Source: Bellilinea sp040754815 (GTDB lineage Bacteria; Chloroflexota; Anaerolineae; Anaerolineales; Anaerolineaceae). Taken from it: 64,000 bases of DNA. The stretch spans positions 434,001-498,000 of the forward strand of contig JBFMBX010000001.1 of the NCBI GenBank assembly GCA_040754815.1, read 5' to 3'. Positions 33,223 to 42,033 of this stretch are shown one piece after another. The notes under the pieces were generated by a model that was not told the origin of the DNA, searched no databases, and worked only from the letters and a program-made list of their open reading frames with translations. Each line of letters opens with the position of its first letter. Position 1 is the first letter of the stretch. Position numbers and translations under genes: made by a program.

Positions 33223-34821
33223 ATGAACATATCATTCTTTCAAAAATTCCCGGTTCTGGCAACCGGTTTAATTTTGTTATTTATCCTTTTTTCAGCAGGG
33301 CAAAGCAAACCGGCCACCAGTACCTCATCTATTGACACCTTTGTTGAAGAGCAGATGCGCCATCTGGATATTCCCGGCATGGCCATTGTCATTGTAAAAG
33401 ATGCACAGATCGAGTATGCCCGGGGTTATGGTATTGCCGATCCTGCAGGCCGGTCGGTAACACCCCAGACCCCTTTTCTGGCAGCCTCTTTGAGCAAGTC
33501 CATCACCGCTCTCGGAATTATGCAACTGGTTGAAGAAGGGAAAATCCGGCTGGAAGATCCAATACAGAAACATCTGCCATGGTTTCGGGTAAATGATCCG
33601 GCGGCATCTTCACAAATTACCGTCCGCCACCTTTTGCACCACACCAGCGGTCTATCCGAATTTGAAGGTTATATACGCAACCTTGAAACCGATTCCGGCG
33701 AGCAGGCGCTGGAAAACAGTCTTCGCCGTTTAAGCGAGTCAAAACTGACCAATTTACCGGGAACGCAGTTCGAATATTCCAATACAAATTATGATCTTTT
33801 AGGGTTATTAATCCAGACCATTTCCGGAAAACCCTATCAGACGTATATTCGGGACGAGATATTCACTCCAACGGGTATGACCAACTCATATACCAGTTTA
33901 GAGGAAGCCCGCGATCATGGCTTAAGCCGAGGTTACACTTCCTTCTTCGGCATGACCATCCCCTATGATCGCTGGATGCCTTATTCCCAAACGGTGATTC
34001 CTTCGGCCGGTTTGTTCCTCAGCGCTGAGGATTTGGGAAAGTATTTAATCATCCACTTGAACGAGGGACGAATACCCGAGGGGGAACAAATTCTCTCCCC
34101 CGCTGGGATTGTTCAACTTCACACCCCCGGTGTTGAAATCAATGACAACGTTTTTTACACAATGGGCTGGACACAATTTTCCTTTACAGAGGCAGTTTCC
34201 TCAGATGATTCCGATTTACCAGCCCCGCTCGCCCTCGCCCATGCCGGCGAATGGGCAAATTACAGGGCATTGATGGTAATGGTGCCTGAACGCGACTTAG
34301 GCATCGCCATGCTGATAAACAAAAACGATCCGCGAAAAAGCTCTGAATACGACCGGATTGGATGGAACATCACCTTAATGGCCATGGGATTGATGCCGGT
34401 TGAATTTCCCTCGAACGAGGATTTCCTAACTCGTTATAGCCACATCGTTGGAGGGATACTGGTGATATTACTCATCGTCAGCATGATCTGGTCAATCGGC
34501 AGATTGCGGAAAATCTCCATATTTCCTCAAACCGTTCGGCAAATCAAACAACACACCCTGCTTTTTTTCGTCATTCTTCCGCTTGTTGATCTGCTTATTG
34601 CCGGTTATATCCTTCTGTTTGAAATCGAATCCCCGCAGGGTCTCTGGCTTGACATAGCCTTTTTCCCTGATGCCGGCGTCCTTTATATTTTTCTCTTAAC
34701 CCTGACTTTGGTATGGGGCATTGTAAGAACCTTTCTGGCTGTTCTTATCAATCGCCGCATGAGACTCAACCGTCTCGGCCAGTCAACCATTACTCAATCG
34801 GTAAACTCTGGTGGCGGTTAG
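33223..34821 (+). CDS. Serine hydrolase with C-terminal membrane domain
   Basis: 532 residues. Signal-like helix (about 9-25), then a class C beta-lactamase-type domain: S89xxK92 (SLSK), YSNTNYDLLG (YxN) and HAGEWANYRALM as a KTG/HxG-like block. The last 140 residues have about four membrane helices (from about residue 405), so the catalytic part is outside and the enzyme is fixed in the membrane. Substrate unknown; may act on cell-wall peptides or esters. AAGGA is six bases before the ATG. Confidence 0.8.
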   Translation: MNISFFQKFPVLATGLILLFILFSAGQSKPATSTSSIDTFVEEQMRHLDIPGMAIVIVKDAQIEYARGYGIADPAGRSVTPQTPFLAASLSKSITALGIMQLVEEGKIRLEDPIQKHLPWFRVNDPAASSQITVRHLLHHTSGLSEFEGYIRNLETDSGEQALENSLRRLSESKLTNLPGTQFEYSNTNYDLLGLLIQTISGKPYQTYIRDEIFTPTGMTNSYTSLEEARDHGLSRGYTSFFGMTIPYDRWMPYSQTVIPSAGLFLSAEDLGKYLIIHLNEGRIPEGEQILSPAGIVQLHTPGVEINDNVFYTMGWTQFSFTEAVSSDDSDLPAPLALAHAGEWANYRALMVMVPERDLGIAMLINKNDPRKSSEYDRIGWNITLMAMGLMPVEFPSNEDFLTRYSHIVGGILVILLIVSMIWSIGRLRKISIFPQTVRQIKQHTLLFFVILPLVDLLIAGYILLFEIESPQGLWLDIAFFPDAGVLYIFLLTLTLVWGIVRTFLAVLINRRMRLNRLGQSTITQSVNSGGG

Positions 34822-34972
34822 AAAGCGAAACTCGCCTCATCATTTTTCACACTCCCCGGCAAACACTTATATTTTCTTTGACGGACACAAACTGAATAAT
34901 TTTGACTTTTCAATGTGAAGGAAAGGGTAAAATTAAACCAGAAGCAAACCAGGGATCAGGGAGGTACAGTCT

Positions 34973-37036
34973 GTGGCAGAAATCGTCGGTATTCTTCGGC
35001 ATGATGCAACATTCGGTGAAAAAGAAACGCTCAGGTACTTAAAAAACAATCTGCCCAAAGAATTCACCGTATATGTCGAAACCCCCATTCATAAATCGCG
35101 CGACCTGAAATACCCCGATTTTACAATCCTCACCAATTACGGCGTCATCGTACTGGAAGTTAAAGACTGGATTCAAGTACTGCGGGCAACACCCCACGAG
35201 GTGACCGTTCGTACACGCAATAATCAGGAACGCGTAGATAAGAATCCCGTAGAAACTGCCCGCGGCTATGCGATTAACCTTTCCAATGAAATCAACCGAA
35301 AAAGAAATGGCGGTTTGCACGGTGAAACCATTCCCTGGAGTTACGCGGCGGTGCTTCCGAACCTGCCCGGCAGTACCATCACCCAATTGCAAAGGGTTTG
35401 GGGTGATGAATTTGTGCTCGGCAAGCATCATCTGGAAAACCCCAACATCCTGCTCGACCGTTTAAAAAATCTTTTTCCCGCGGAGAGGATGCGGCCGCTG
35501 ACCCGCGACGAACTTGACCATGTCCGGGCGATCATTTATCCCATCGTTGAAATAACCACTCCCGATCAACGCACCTTTGTGCTGGACGAGCAGCAGGAAA
35601 AAATTGTTGCCGAGCCCGTTCACGCCGAAGAAACACCCAGACCATCCCGTCCCGGCAAACAGGAAGAACAGACGCGTCAGGAAGGTCTGTTCGAACAACT
35701 GCTTGAACCCGCCGAAGATGAAGAACTGCCGCAAGATGGGAAGAAACTGGTGCGCAATTTCGCCATTCGTCTGGTGCGCGGTTTTTCCGGAAGTGGCAAG
35801 ACACTGGTAATGATTCAGCGGGCAAAATTTCTGGCCGCTCAGTTTCCGGAATGGAAAATCGGCGTCTTTACCTATAACAAAGCCCTGCAGCAAATGCTGG
35901 AACATTCCTTCCAGGGTACTTCCATCAAACCCCTCACCTTTGATGCACTTTGCCGCGCTATCACCCGTGTGGATGACTCGCAAAAAATTGAATTTCAGCA
36001 ATGGCTTAAAGAAAACCGTTCTGCACTGCCTTCAACGGCTGATCTCAAGCCAAACGAGTTGGAAAATGAAATTAACTGGATTCGCGACATGGGGATTGAC
36101 CAGATTGAAAAATACCTTGAAATCGAACGGCGCGGTATTGGGCGTGACCTGCGCCTGAGCAAAGATCAAAGGAAACAAATCTTTCAGATCTACCAGACCT
36201 ATCAGCAATATCTGCAGGCCAACAACCGCTGGGACTGGCACGAAGCCCATCGCCTCGCCCTGCAAAAATTGCAAAACGGCTTAACTAATTTCGAACCATA
36301 CGATGCCGTTCTGATTGATGAAGCGCAGGATTGGGCACCCTTGTGGTTCAAAGTCATTCAGGCCGTTCTTAAGCCGGAGGGACTTCTGTTTCTGGCAGAT
36401 GATCCTTCCCAAAGCATTTACCGCTACTTCAGCTGGAAAGAAAAAGGAATTCCCGTGGTTGGGCGTACCCGCTGGCTGCGGGTGCCATACCGCAACACTT
36501 TTGAGATTTATCAGGCAGCCTACCGCCTGATCGAAGAGTACGAGGAAATTCAGCAATCACTGGCGGAAGAGGGTGAGCACGTGACACCCGTTTTGAACCC
36601 TCAGATCATGCGCCACGGCCAGCGGCCGCTGCTCAAAAAGTGCCGCGGAACAGTGGATGAAATCAATTTCATCGTGGATACCGTCCAGACTCTGCGCAGT
36701 CAGGGCATACGCGATGAGCAGATCGGCATCTTGCTCCGGCGAAAAGAAGATATCGACAAATTGAAACCGCACCTGAAAGGTTTCAACGGTCAGATCAGCA
36801 CGATTCATGCTTTCAAAGGGCTGGAACTGGAAGCCGTTTTTCTTCCCGTTCTTCAACGCACGTTTGACTTTAAGGAAAACGATCCTCAAAAGCAGATCAA
36901 GGAAGCGCAAGAACGCCGGCTTTTCTATATGGGGATGACCCGCGCGCGGAATTATCTCTATCTCAGTTATGTCGGTGATTTACCGGCAGTCTTTGAGGAT
37001 ATGCAAAAACGCGGGCTGGTGAATTTCATCCGTTAA
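34973..37036 (+). CDS. NERD nuclease - UvrD-like SF1 helicase fusion
   Basis: 687 residues. N-terminal NERD (residues 1-120) with D49, E62 and K64 in a D-ExK pattern (YPDFTILTNYG, LEVKDW). A linker of about 90 residues follows, then a superfamily 1 helicase: Walker A GFSGSGKT (270-277), VLIDEAQDW motif II, STIHAFKGLE motif V and FYMGMTRARNYLY motif VI. Probably unwinds DNA and cuts it; related to repair or anti-phage functions by family only. The start is a GTG at 34973 with GGGAGG eight bases upstream. Confidence 0.88.
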   Translation: MAEIVGILRHDATFGEKETLRYLKNNLPKEFTVYVETPIHKSRDLKYPDFTILTNYGVIVLEVKDWIQVLRATPHEVTVRTRNNQERVDKNPVETARGYAINLSNEINRKRNGGLHGETIPWSYAAVLPNLPGSTITQLQRVWGDEFVLGKHHLENPNILLDRLKNLFPAERMRPLTRDELDHVRAIIYPIVEITTPDQRTFVLDEQQEKIVAEPVHAEETPRPSRPGKQEEQTRQEGLFEQLLEPAEDEELPQDGKKLVRNFAIRLVRGFSGSGKTLVMIQRAKFLAAQFPEWKIGVFTYNKALQQMLEHSFQGTSIKPLTFDALCRAITRVDDSQKIEFQQWLKENRSALPSTADLKPNELENEINWIRDMGIDQIEKYLEIERRGIGRDLRLSKDQRKQIFQIYQTYQQYLQANNRWDWHEAHRLALQKLQNGLTNFEPYDAVLIDEAQDWAPLWFKVIQAVLKPEGLLFLADDPSQSIYRYFSWKEKGIPVVGRTRWLRVPYRNTFEIYQAAYRLIEEYEEIQQSLAEEGEHVTPVLNPQIMRHGQRPLLKKCRGTVDEINFIVDTVQTLRSQGIRDEQIGILLRRKEDIDKLKPHLKGFNGQISTIHAFKGLELEAVFLPVLQRTFDFKENDPQKQIKEAQERRLFYMGMTRARNYLYLSYVGDLPAVFEDMQKRGLVNFIR

Positions 37037-37962
37037 AGTTTTTCTAGAACCGTCTTTGCCAGCAATTCCAAACCTTCCAGATCATCCAGATCCAGCCATT
37101 GCAGCATCAGGCGCTGAACGCCCGCTTCAGCGAAGGCGTGTACTTGTTCCAGCACTTGCTCGGGAGTACCCACCACTATCCCGCGCGCGCGTAAATCTTC
37201 TGCTTTTAAGCCGCCCCTGCCGTATTGATTCAGGCGTTCTTCAACGGCAGCGCGATCTTTACCGAATACCAGTCCGGTCATGAGGGATCGCTCAACCTGT
37301 TGAGGTCGGCGGCCAGCATCCGCGATCAAACCATCCAGGTAGCCATTCAATTCGGCAAACGCCGCCGGCGTGAGAAAATTGGCATTCCATTCATCAGCAT
37401 ATCTGGCTGCCAGCGGCAGGGTTCGTTTTTTACCGTTTCCCCCGATCAGAATGGGCAAAGCGGTGCCGCGTTGAGGTGCGGGTAATATCTGCGCTTCATT
37501 GAACCGATAATACCTTCCCTGAAAATTAACCGGCTGACCGCCTGCCAGCAGTTGTTTGAGCACCATCACCCCTTCCTCAAAACGCTCAAACCGTTCACGC
37601 GGAGGCAGCAAATCAAAACCGAACAGATCATGTTCGCGTTCCTGCCAGCCGGCGCCCACGCCGAGCGTTAACCGCCCGCCGGAAAGGTCATCCACTGCTG
37701 CGGCCATTCGGGCGGTCAGCGCCGGATGGCGGAACGAAAACGGCGTAACCAGCGGCCCAAAACGGATGCGGCGGGTGTGATCGGCCAGCCATGTCAGCGA
37801 AACCCATAATTCCAGCGAGTCCTTATCCGGCGGGCGGGCGTTGGTAAAGTGATCGGAACGGTACAAACCCGCAAAACCCAGTTCCTCCACGAGCGGAACC
37901 AGCCGTTTCCAGCGCGGCCAGTTCAAGCCGTTTTGTCCCTCGATCATAATGGCTAATTCCAT
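37033..37962 (-). CDS. LLM-class F420/FMN-dependent oxidoreductase
   Basis: 309 residues from the ATG at 37962, with GGAGG a few bases upstream; a longer reading to 37992 has no SD. Luciferase-like TIM barrel with N-terminal LAIMIEGQNGLNWPRW, the KxxDHF-like RSDHFTNARPP, and GVGAGWQEREHDLFG. F420 or FMN would serve as cofactor; which one cannot be decided. Its end overlaps the helicase gene by four bases in a convergent layout. Confidence 0.85.
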   Translation of the reverse strand: MELAIMIEGQNGLNWPRWKRLVPLVEELGFAGLYRSDHFTNARPPDKDSLELWVSLTWLADHTRRIRFGPLVTPFSFRHPALTARMAAAVDDLSGGRLTLGVGAGWQEREHDLFGFDLLPPRERFERFEEGVMVLKQLLAGGQPVNFQGRYYRFNEAQILPAPQRGTALPILIGGNGKKRTLPLAARYADEWNANFLTPAAFAELNGYLDGLIADAGRRPQQVERSLMTGLVFGKDRAAVEERLNQYGRGGLKAEDLRARGIVVGTPEQVLEQVHAFAEAGVQRLMLQWLDLDDLEGLELLAKTVLEKL

Positions 37963-38020
37963 AAGAACACCTCCGGATAGATCTGCATCCATTCTACCAG
38001 AGATGAGACCATATAATCAT

Positions 38021-38053
38021 CCAGCACCGCCACTTTGCTCATGACGGTGCTGG
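38021..38053. terminator. Hairpin downstream of the first secreted paralogue
   Basis: CCAGCACCG (38021-38029) pairs with CGGTGCTGG (38045-38053). A T-run is lacking on both strands, so its role as a terminator is uncertain. Confidence 0.45.
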
Positions 38054-38104
38054 AGAGGGAGTTTATTCAATTTTATAAATCTTGAGTATTCACCCGGCCA
38101 CGTT

Positions 38105-38527
38105 CTAGTCGGGAACCAATTCCCGCACGACCACATCAATCACCGGCACGCCATTCCAAAGTTTGGCATGCAGCCCTACTTTGAGGCAGCCGGGAATTTT
38201 CACCGGTCCGACGGTCATGGTATGGATGAATTTCTTCAGTTCCACGGAATACACCTTAAACAGGTACATTCCTGCGGGCAGTTCAGCGGTGTGGCTTTGC
38301 TTAAAACTGAGTTCAAATTTATGCACTAGTTTTAAGTCAGGCCCAAAGTAAACGAAGACGATTACCGGCAATTTTTGACTGAGGCCCAATTTTGTTCCAT
38401 CAATGCCATGAGTAACGTGAGCAATGAACGTTGGGCACCTGCCTCCGGCCTCGACGGGGGTGTAGGAGAATCCGACAAGCAGACTCAAAAACACGATGAT
38501 CGAAAGGATTCGAATTGCGTTTTTCAT
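38105..38527 (-). CDS. Secreted beta protein, DUF4397-like, paralogue A
   Basis: 140 residues with a signal peptide (ILSIIVFLSLLVGFSYTPVEA). Mature part: one conserved Cys near the start (CPTFIAHVTHGIDGTKLGLSQ), a strand block FKQSHTAELPAGMY, and a final GPVKIPGCLKVGLHAKL. It shares the GTKLGLSQ-LPVI, FKQ-AELP and GPV-IPGC blocks with the gene at 38792, so it is a duplicate. The shape fits DUF4397-like domains. Function unknown. Confidence 0.75.
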   Translation of the reverse strand: MKNAIRILSIIVFLSLLVGFSYTPVEAGGRCPTFIAHVTHGIDGTKLGLSQKLPVIVFVYFGPDLKLVHKFELSFKQSHTAELPAGMYLFKVYSVELKKFIHTMTVGPVKIPGCLKVGLHAKLWNGVPVIDVVVRELVPD

Positions 38528-38727
38528 ATACCCTCCATCTGTATTAATTTGATTGGCTATTCTATTTCACCGCCTTCAGCCATCAATTGGATAATTGTGT
38601 TGATCAACACCCATAATAATAGTTTATCAATTTTGTCAACTTTGTCAATAAATCATTGATAAACCTGTTCAAAACCTAAAACAATTATGGAGAATGGATG
38701 GCAACAAACAATCACTGGCTTTATAAA

Positions 38728-38754
38728 GAAAAAACCGCCAGCAATGCTGGCGGT
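38728..38754 (-). terminator. Terminator of secreted paralogue B
   Basis: Read on minus, ACCGCCAGC, loop ATT, GCTGGCGGT and then six T. Perfect 9-bp stem. Confidence 0.93.
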
Positions 38755-38791
38755 GAACAGACCGGAGTGAAAGGGTTGTGAAGATCAGATA

Positions 38792-39232
38792 TTACCGGCT
38801 GACACCTTTGAAGGCCAGTTCTCGGACAAGCACACGAATGGTGGGTTCACCCTTTTCCCCCAGACGCGCCAGCAGGTTCACTTTGACGCAACCGGGAATT
38901 TCCACCGGGCCGACTTTCATCGAGTCAATAAATACACCCAACTCTTCGGAAAAAACTTCAATGGTGTATTCACCTATCGGTAATTCAGCCTGAAAAGTTT
39001 GTTTGAACACCAGTGGAATTTTGGCGAGTAAATCACCATCTTTATACACATAAGCAATCACCGGTAATTCTTGCGATAGACCCAGTTTCGTGCCATTGAT
39101 ACTATGACTGACGTTCACAAAAAAGGTCTGACACTGATCGCCATTTGTTTCGGCCTGTACAGGGTTAATCGAAAATCCAAAGAACAACGCCAAAATGGCA
39201 ATCAAAGTCACATCTCTTGCGTACGGTTTCAT
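38792..39232 (-). CDS. Secreted beta protein, DUF4397-like, paralogue B
   Basis: 146 residues, signal peptide (LIAILALFFGFSINPVQA). Shares with the gene at 38105 the blocks NGTKLGLSQELPVIA, FKQTFQAELPIGEY and VGPVEIPGCVKVNLLA, including two Cys that may bond. GGAG is weakly placed ahead of the ATG. It has its own terminator, so the two copies are separate units 264 bases apart. Unknown role; may be a cell-surface or released binding protein. Confidence 0.75.
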   Translation of the reverse strand: MKPYARDVTLIAILALFFGFSINPVQAETNGDQCQTFFVNVSHSINGTKLGLSQELPVIAYVYKDGDLLAKIPLVFKQTFQAELPIGEYTIEVFSEELGVFIDSMKVGPVEIPGCVKVNLLARLGEKGEPTIRVLVRELAFKGVSR

Positions 39233-39458
39233 TTCTAAATCTCCTATTTATAAGCAAAGAAACGATGAATTTAATTTGTTCGAACCCTTTCACCCGCTGA
39301 TGTTGCAAAACGTTAAGGTGTTTCGGCCTGCACATTGATATTATCTTATACATTATACAAGTTCAAGATATTGTATAGTGTTTTAGTAATAGTTAATCCT
39401 GAAGTTCACTGGCCGCCTCGAAAGAAGGTTTTATAAGAAGCCTATAAGAAATAACCTC

Positions 39459-39487
39459 TTGACAAGCCAAATGTTGACTCGGATAAT
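39459..39487 (+). promoter_or_regulatory. Promoter of the halogenase-like gene
   Basis: TTGACA (39459-39464), spacer of 17 bases, GATAAT (39482-39487). About 48 bases before the ATG. The 302-base gap also contains, on the minus side, several copies of a TTGTATA-like motif near 39345-39375. Confidence 0.75.
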
Positions 39488-39534
39488 CTATAAATAAAAT
39501 AAACATTATCAGGTTAAGCGAAGGGCAGGTTTTT

Positions 39535-40995
39535 ATGCTGGAAATTCCATCTTATACCAAGATTTTAGTCGTTGGCGGCGGCCCCGGTGGGGCTACTGCA
39601 GCCACATTACTGGCAAGAGCGGGGATTGAGGTTACCCTGTTGGAAGCCGCGCGCTTTCCGCGTTATCATATCGGCGAGTCGCTGCTTCCCACCATGATTG
39701 ATGTCATCAACTTGCTGGGAATGCGCGAAAAAATGGAAGCCTTCGGCTTCCAACGCAAACCGGGTGCCTATCTCGAATGGGGACGGGATACCTGGTCGCT
39801 TAATTTCGGTGAACTGGCAGGAGATACCACCTACAGTTTTCAGGTAACCCGCGCAGAATTTGATCAACTGCTCCTTGATCACGCCAAAAGTCAGGGAGTA
39901 AAGGTCTTCGAAGGGGTCGAGGTTCGCAGTCTTGAATTCTCCGGCGAGCGCCCTGTTTCAGCCGCTTATCTGGTCAACCAGTACGGCAATGGCAGCTCCG
40001 GTCAAACCGGCACAATTTCGTTTGATTATTTGATTGATGCCAGCGGGCGCAACGGTATCATGGCCAACCGCTACCTGCGCAATCGTCGTTACCATCAGGT
40101 ATTTAAGAACATTGCCATTTGGGGATACTGGAAGAACGCCGACCGGCTGGCAACCGGCCGGGAGGGTGATATTGCAGTCGGTTCCATAAACAACGGCTGG
40201 ATTTGGGCAATTCCCCTGCACGATGGCACAATGAGTATTGGCGTGGTGATGCACAAAGATGCGCTGGCTGCCAAACGCTCGCTTGGTTTGAGCGAAGTAT
40301 ATCAGCAGGCACTCCTCGAATCACCCTTGATCGCCCGCATCGTCCGCGAAGCCGAACTGGTATCGGATATCAAAACCGAAACCGATTATTCCTACACCGC
40401 CGAAAAGTTCTCCGGCCCGGGTTATTTCATGGTCGGGGATGCCGCCTGTTTTCTCGACCCGTTGCTTTCCAGCGGGGTCCATCTGGCCACTTTCAGCGCC
40501 ATGCTGGCTGCCGCCGGTTTAATCACCATGTTCGAAGGTGAAATCAGCGAAGAGCAAGCCGTTTCCTTTTTTGAAAAGGCCTACCGGCAAGCCTACCTGC
40601 GCTTTCTGGTATTCCTTTCGGCATTCTATGATATTAATCGCGGCAAAGAATCTTACTTCTGGGAAGCCCAGCGTCTGACTCAGGAAGATGTGGACGAAAA
40701 TAACCTGAAAATGGCTTTTCTCAATCTGGTCACCGGGGTGAGAGACCTGCGTGACGCCCAAAGCAACACCCGTCATTTCATCTTGAAAGAAATGACCGAC
40801 CGGATAAGCGAAAATCTAAATTTCCGCAAAGACAAGCAAGCCCTTGCCAGTCTGCAGGGAGAAGATTTGAAAGCCGCTCGTGAAAATGCGCGCTTCTTTT
40901 CTTCCGTTGAAGGTTTATTTGCCCTCAATCAGGAAGATGCTATTGACGGCCTGTACGTGCAAACCAAACCCCGCCTCAAACTGGTACACATCTAA
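39535..40995 (+). CDS. Flavin-dependent halogenase-like FAD oxidoreductase
   Basis: 486 residues. FAD motif GGGPGGATAA (residues 14-23), FPRYHIGESLLP, and WIWAIP at 222-227, which fits the WxWxIP motif of flavin-dependent halogenases. Lys75 in FQRKPGAYLEWG lies where phenol/pyrrole-type halogenases have the catalytic Lys. GDAACFLDPL is the second FAD motif. The family also contains oxidoreductases without halogenating activity, so this is a candidate only. Own promoter and terminator, with no neighbouring biosynthesis genes or flavin reductase. Confidence 0.75.
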   Translation: MLEIPSYTKILVVGGGPGGATAATLLARAGIEVTLLEAARFPRYHIGESLLPTMIDVINLLGMREKMEAFGFQRKPGAYLEWGRDTWSLNFGELAGDTTYSFQVTRAEFDQLLLDHAKSQGVKVFEGVEVRSLEFSGERPVSAAYLVNQYGNGSSGQTGTISFDYLIDASGRNGIMANRYLRNRRYHQVFKNIAIWGYWKNADRLATGREGDIAVGSINNGWIWAIPLHDGTMSIGVVMHKDALAAKRSLGLSEVYQQALLESPLIARIVREAELVSDIKTETDYSYTAEKFSGPGYFMVGDAACFLDPLLSSGVHLATFSAMLAAAGLITMFEGEISEEQAVSFFEKAYRQAYLRFLVFLSAFYDINRGKESYFWEAQRLTQEDVDENNLKMAFLNLVTGVRDLRDAQSNTRHFILKEMTDRISENLNFRKDKQALASLQGEDLKAARENARFFSSVEGLFALNQEDAIDGLYVQTKPRLKLVHI

Positions 40996-41014
40996 ATCCG
41001 ATTGCCGAATCAAT

Positions 41015-41053
41015 AAAAAAAAAACAAGCCCGATGGTGTTGCACCGGGCTTGT
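41015..41053. terminator. Bidirectional terminator after the halogenase-like gene
   Basis: ACAAGCCCG (41024-41032) pairs with CGGGCTTGT (41045-41053), with GGTG/CACC inside. The plus strand has TTCATTGTTT, the minus strand a run of ten T (ending the SWIM gene transcript). Confidence 0.92.
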
Positions 41054-41074
41054 TTCATTGTTTGAAATGCGTGC

Positions 41075-41320
41075 CTAGGGGTTATTGACCGGCGCTGCCA
41101 GCATGTTTTCTAAAACAATTTCGAGCGCCATGGTGTGGCTGCAAACACCGCGCGTCTTGAAGAAATCACAGTCACATTGCCACTGTCCGTTATCATATTT
41201 AATGTGGTGCGGATTATTGTTTCCATCCATCGTCACACTAAAGGAATGGAAGTGAATCCGCTCTCGCTCCTGAGCGTACCGTCTGGCTTTTTCCCGCTTC
41301 CCGATCATCCCATAATCCAT
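41075..41320 (-). CDS. SWIM-type zinc-finger mini-protein
   Basis: 81 residues. The second half CDCDFFKTRGVCSHTMALE fits the SWIM motif CxC...CxH, which binds zinc and often nucleic acid or protein. No other domain. AAAGGAG lies ten bases before the ATG. Own terminator shared with the halogenase-like gene. SWIM mini-proteins occur alone or next to helicases; here no partner is adjacent. Confidence 0.75.
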   Translation of the reverse strand: MDYGMIGKREKARRYAQERERIHFHSFSVTMDGNNNPHHIKYDNGQWQCDCDFFKTRGVCSHTMALEIVLENMLAAPVNNP

Positions 41321-41510
41321 CTGAACTGATCTCCTTTCGGTTTGAATTTTTACAAAAAGGCACGCGTCATCACGCGTGCCCCATCCATGAGCAAAATTCT
41401 ACGTATGTCGTAAACACAGGCATTTTGATGCGCCTCGTTCCCTTTCTTTTACTATCATATATCGAGTCACGAGCAAAGTCAACGAGTTAACCTAAATTTT
41501 AAGAAACCTC

Positions 41511-41954
41511 TTAACTGGAAATCACCTTTTCCAGCACAAGGGCATCTTCTCCACCATGGTAATAATTTGCCCATGTTGTATAAACAACATACCCTTCTTG
41601 TTGATACAATTTCAACGCCGGGTAATTCGATTTTCGCACACACAAACGAACCCGGCGGGTGTGTAATAGCGATTCACACTTTCGTAATAGCGCCTGCCCA
41701 ACCCCGCGGCGACGAAACTCCGGCAATACTCCCAGAGTCACAATCCATCCCGCCCCATCGGAACGGCGAGTTTCTCCCGCCACAAAACCAATCATGCGTC
41801 CTTCACACACTGCCTTCAAGCGCACAAATCCGGGAAAAGTCAACACTGCCAGCAGGTCAAACCACGGCCAGGCATCCTGCGCAAAGACCTTTTTTTCCAG
41901 CCAATAGAGGTCGCGAAAGTCGCGCCAACCAGCGTTTTCAATGCAATAATCCAT
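41511..41954 (-). CDS. GNAT-family N-acetyltransferase (RimI-like)
   Basis: 147 residues from the ATG at 41954. A longer frame to 41987 starts from a GTG inside a terminator and is rejected. The acetyl-CoA motif is LGVLPEFRRRGVGQALLRKCE; the end LYQQEGYVVYTTWANYYH resembles RimI-type enzymes that acetylate N-termini. Substrate unknown. SD is weak. Isolated minus-strand gene following the SPFH/NfeD pair. Confidence 0.85.
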   Translation of the reverse strand: MDYCIENAGWRDFRDLYWLEKKVFAQDAWPWFDLLAVLTFPGFVRLKAVCEGRMIGFVAGETRRSDGAGWIVTLGVLPEFRRRGVGQALLRKCESLLHTRRVRLCVRKSNYPALKLYQQEGYVVYTTWANYYHGGEDALVLEKVISS

Positions 41955-41975
41955 CTCTGTAATTTTTACACCGCC

Positions 41976-42011
41976 AAAAAACCCCACCCGACTGTTACCT
42001 GAGCAGTCGGG
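41976..42011 (-). terminator. Terminator of the SPFH/NfeD unit
   Basis: On minus: CCCGACTG, loop of nine, CAGTCGGG, TGGGG and six T. It lies right after the SPFH gene. Confidence 0.9.
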
Positions 42012-42033
42012 CGGGATTCTCTGGCCGGAAGAA

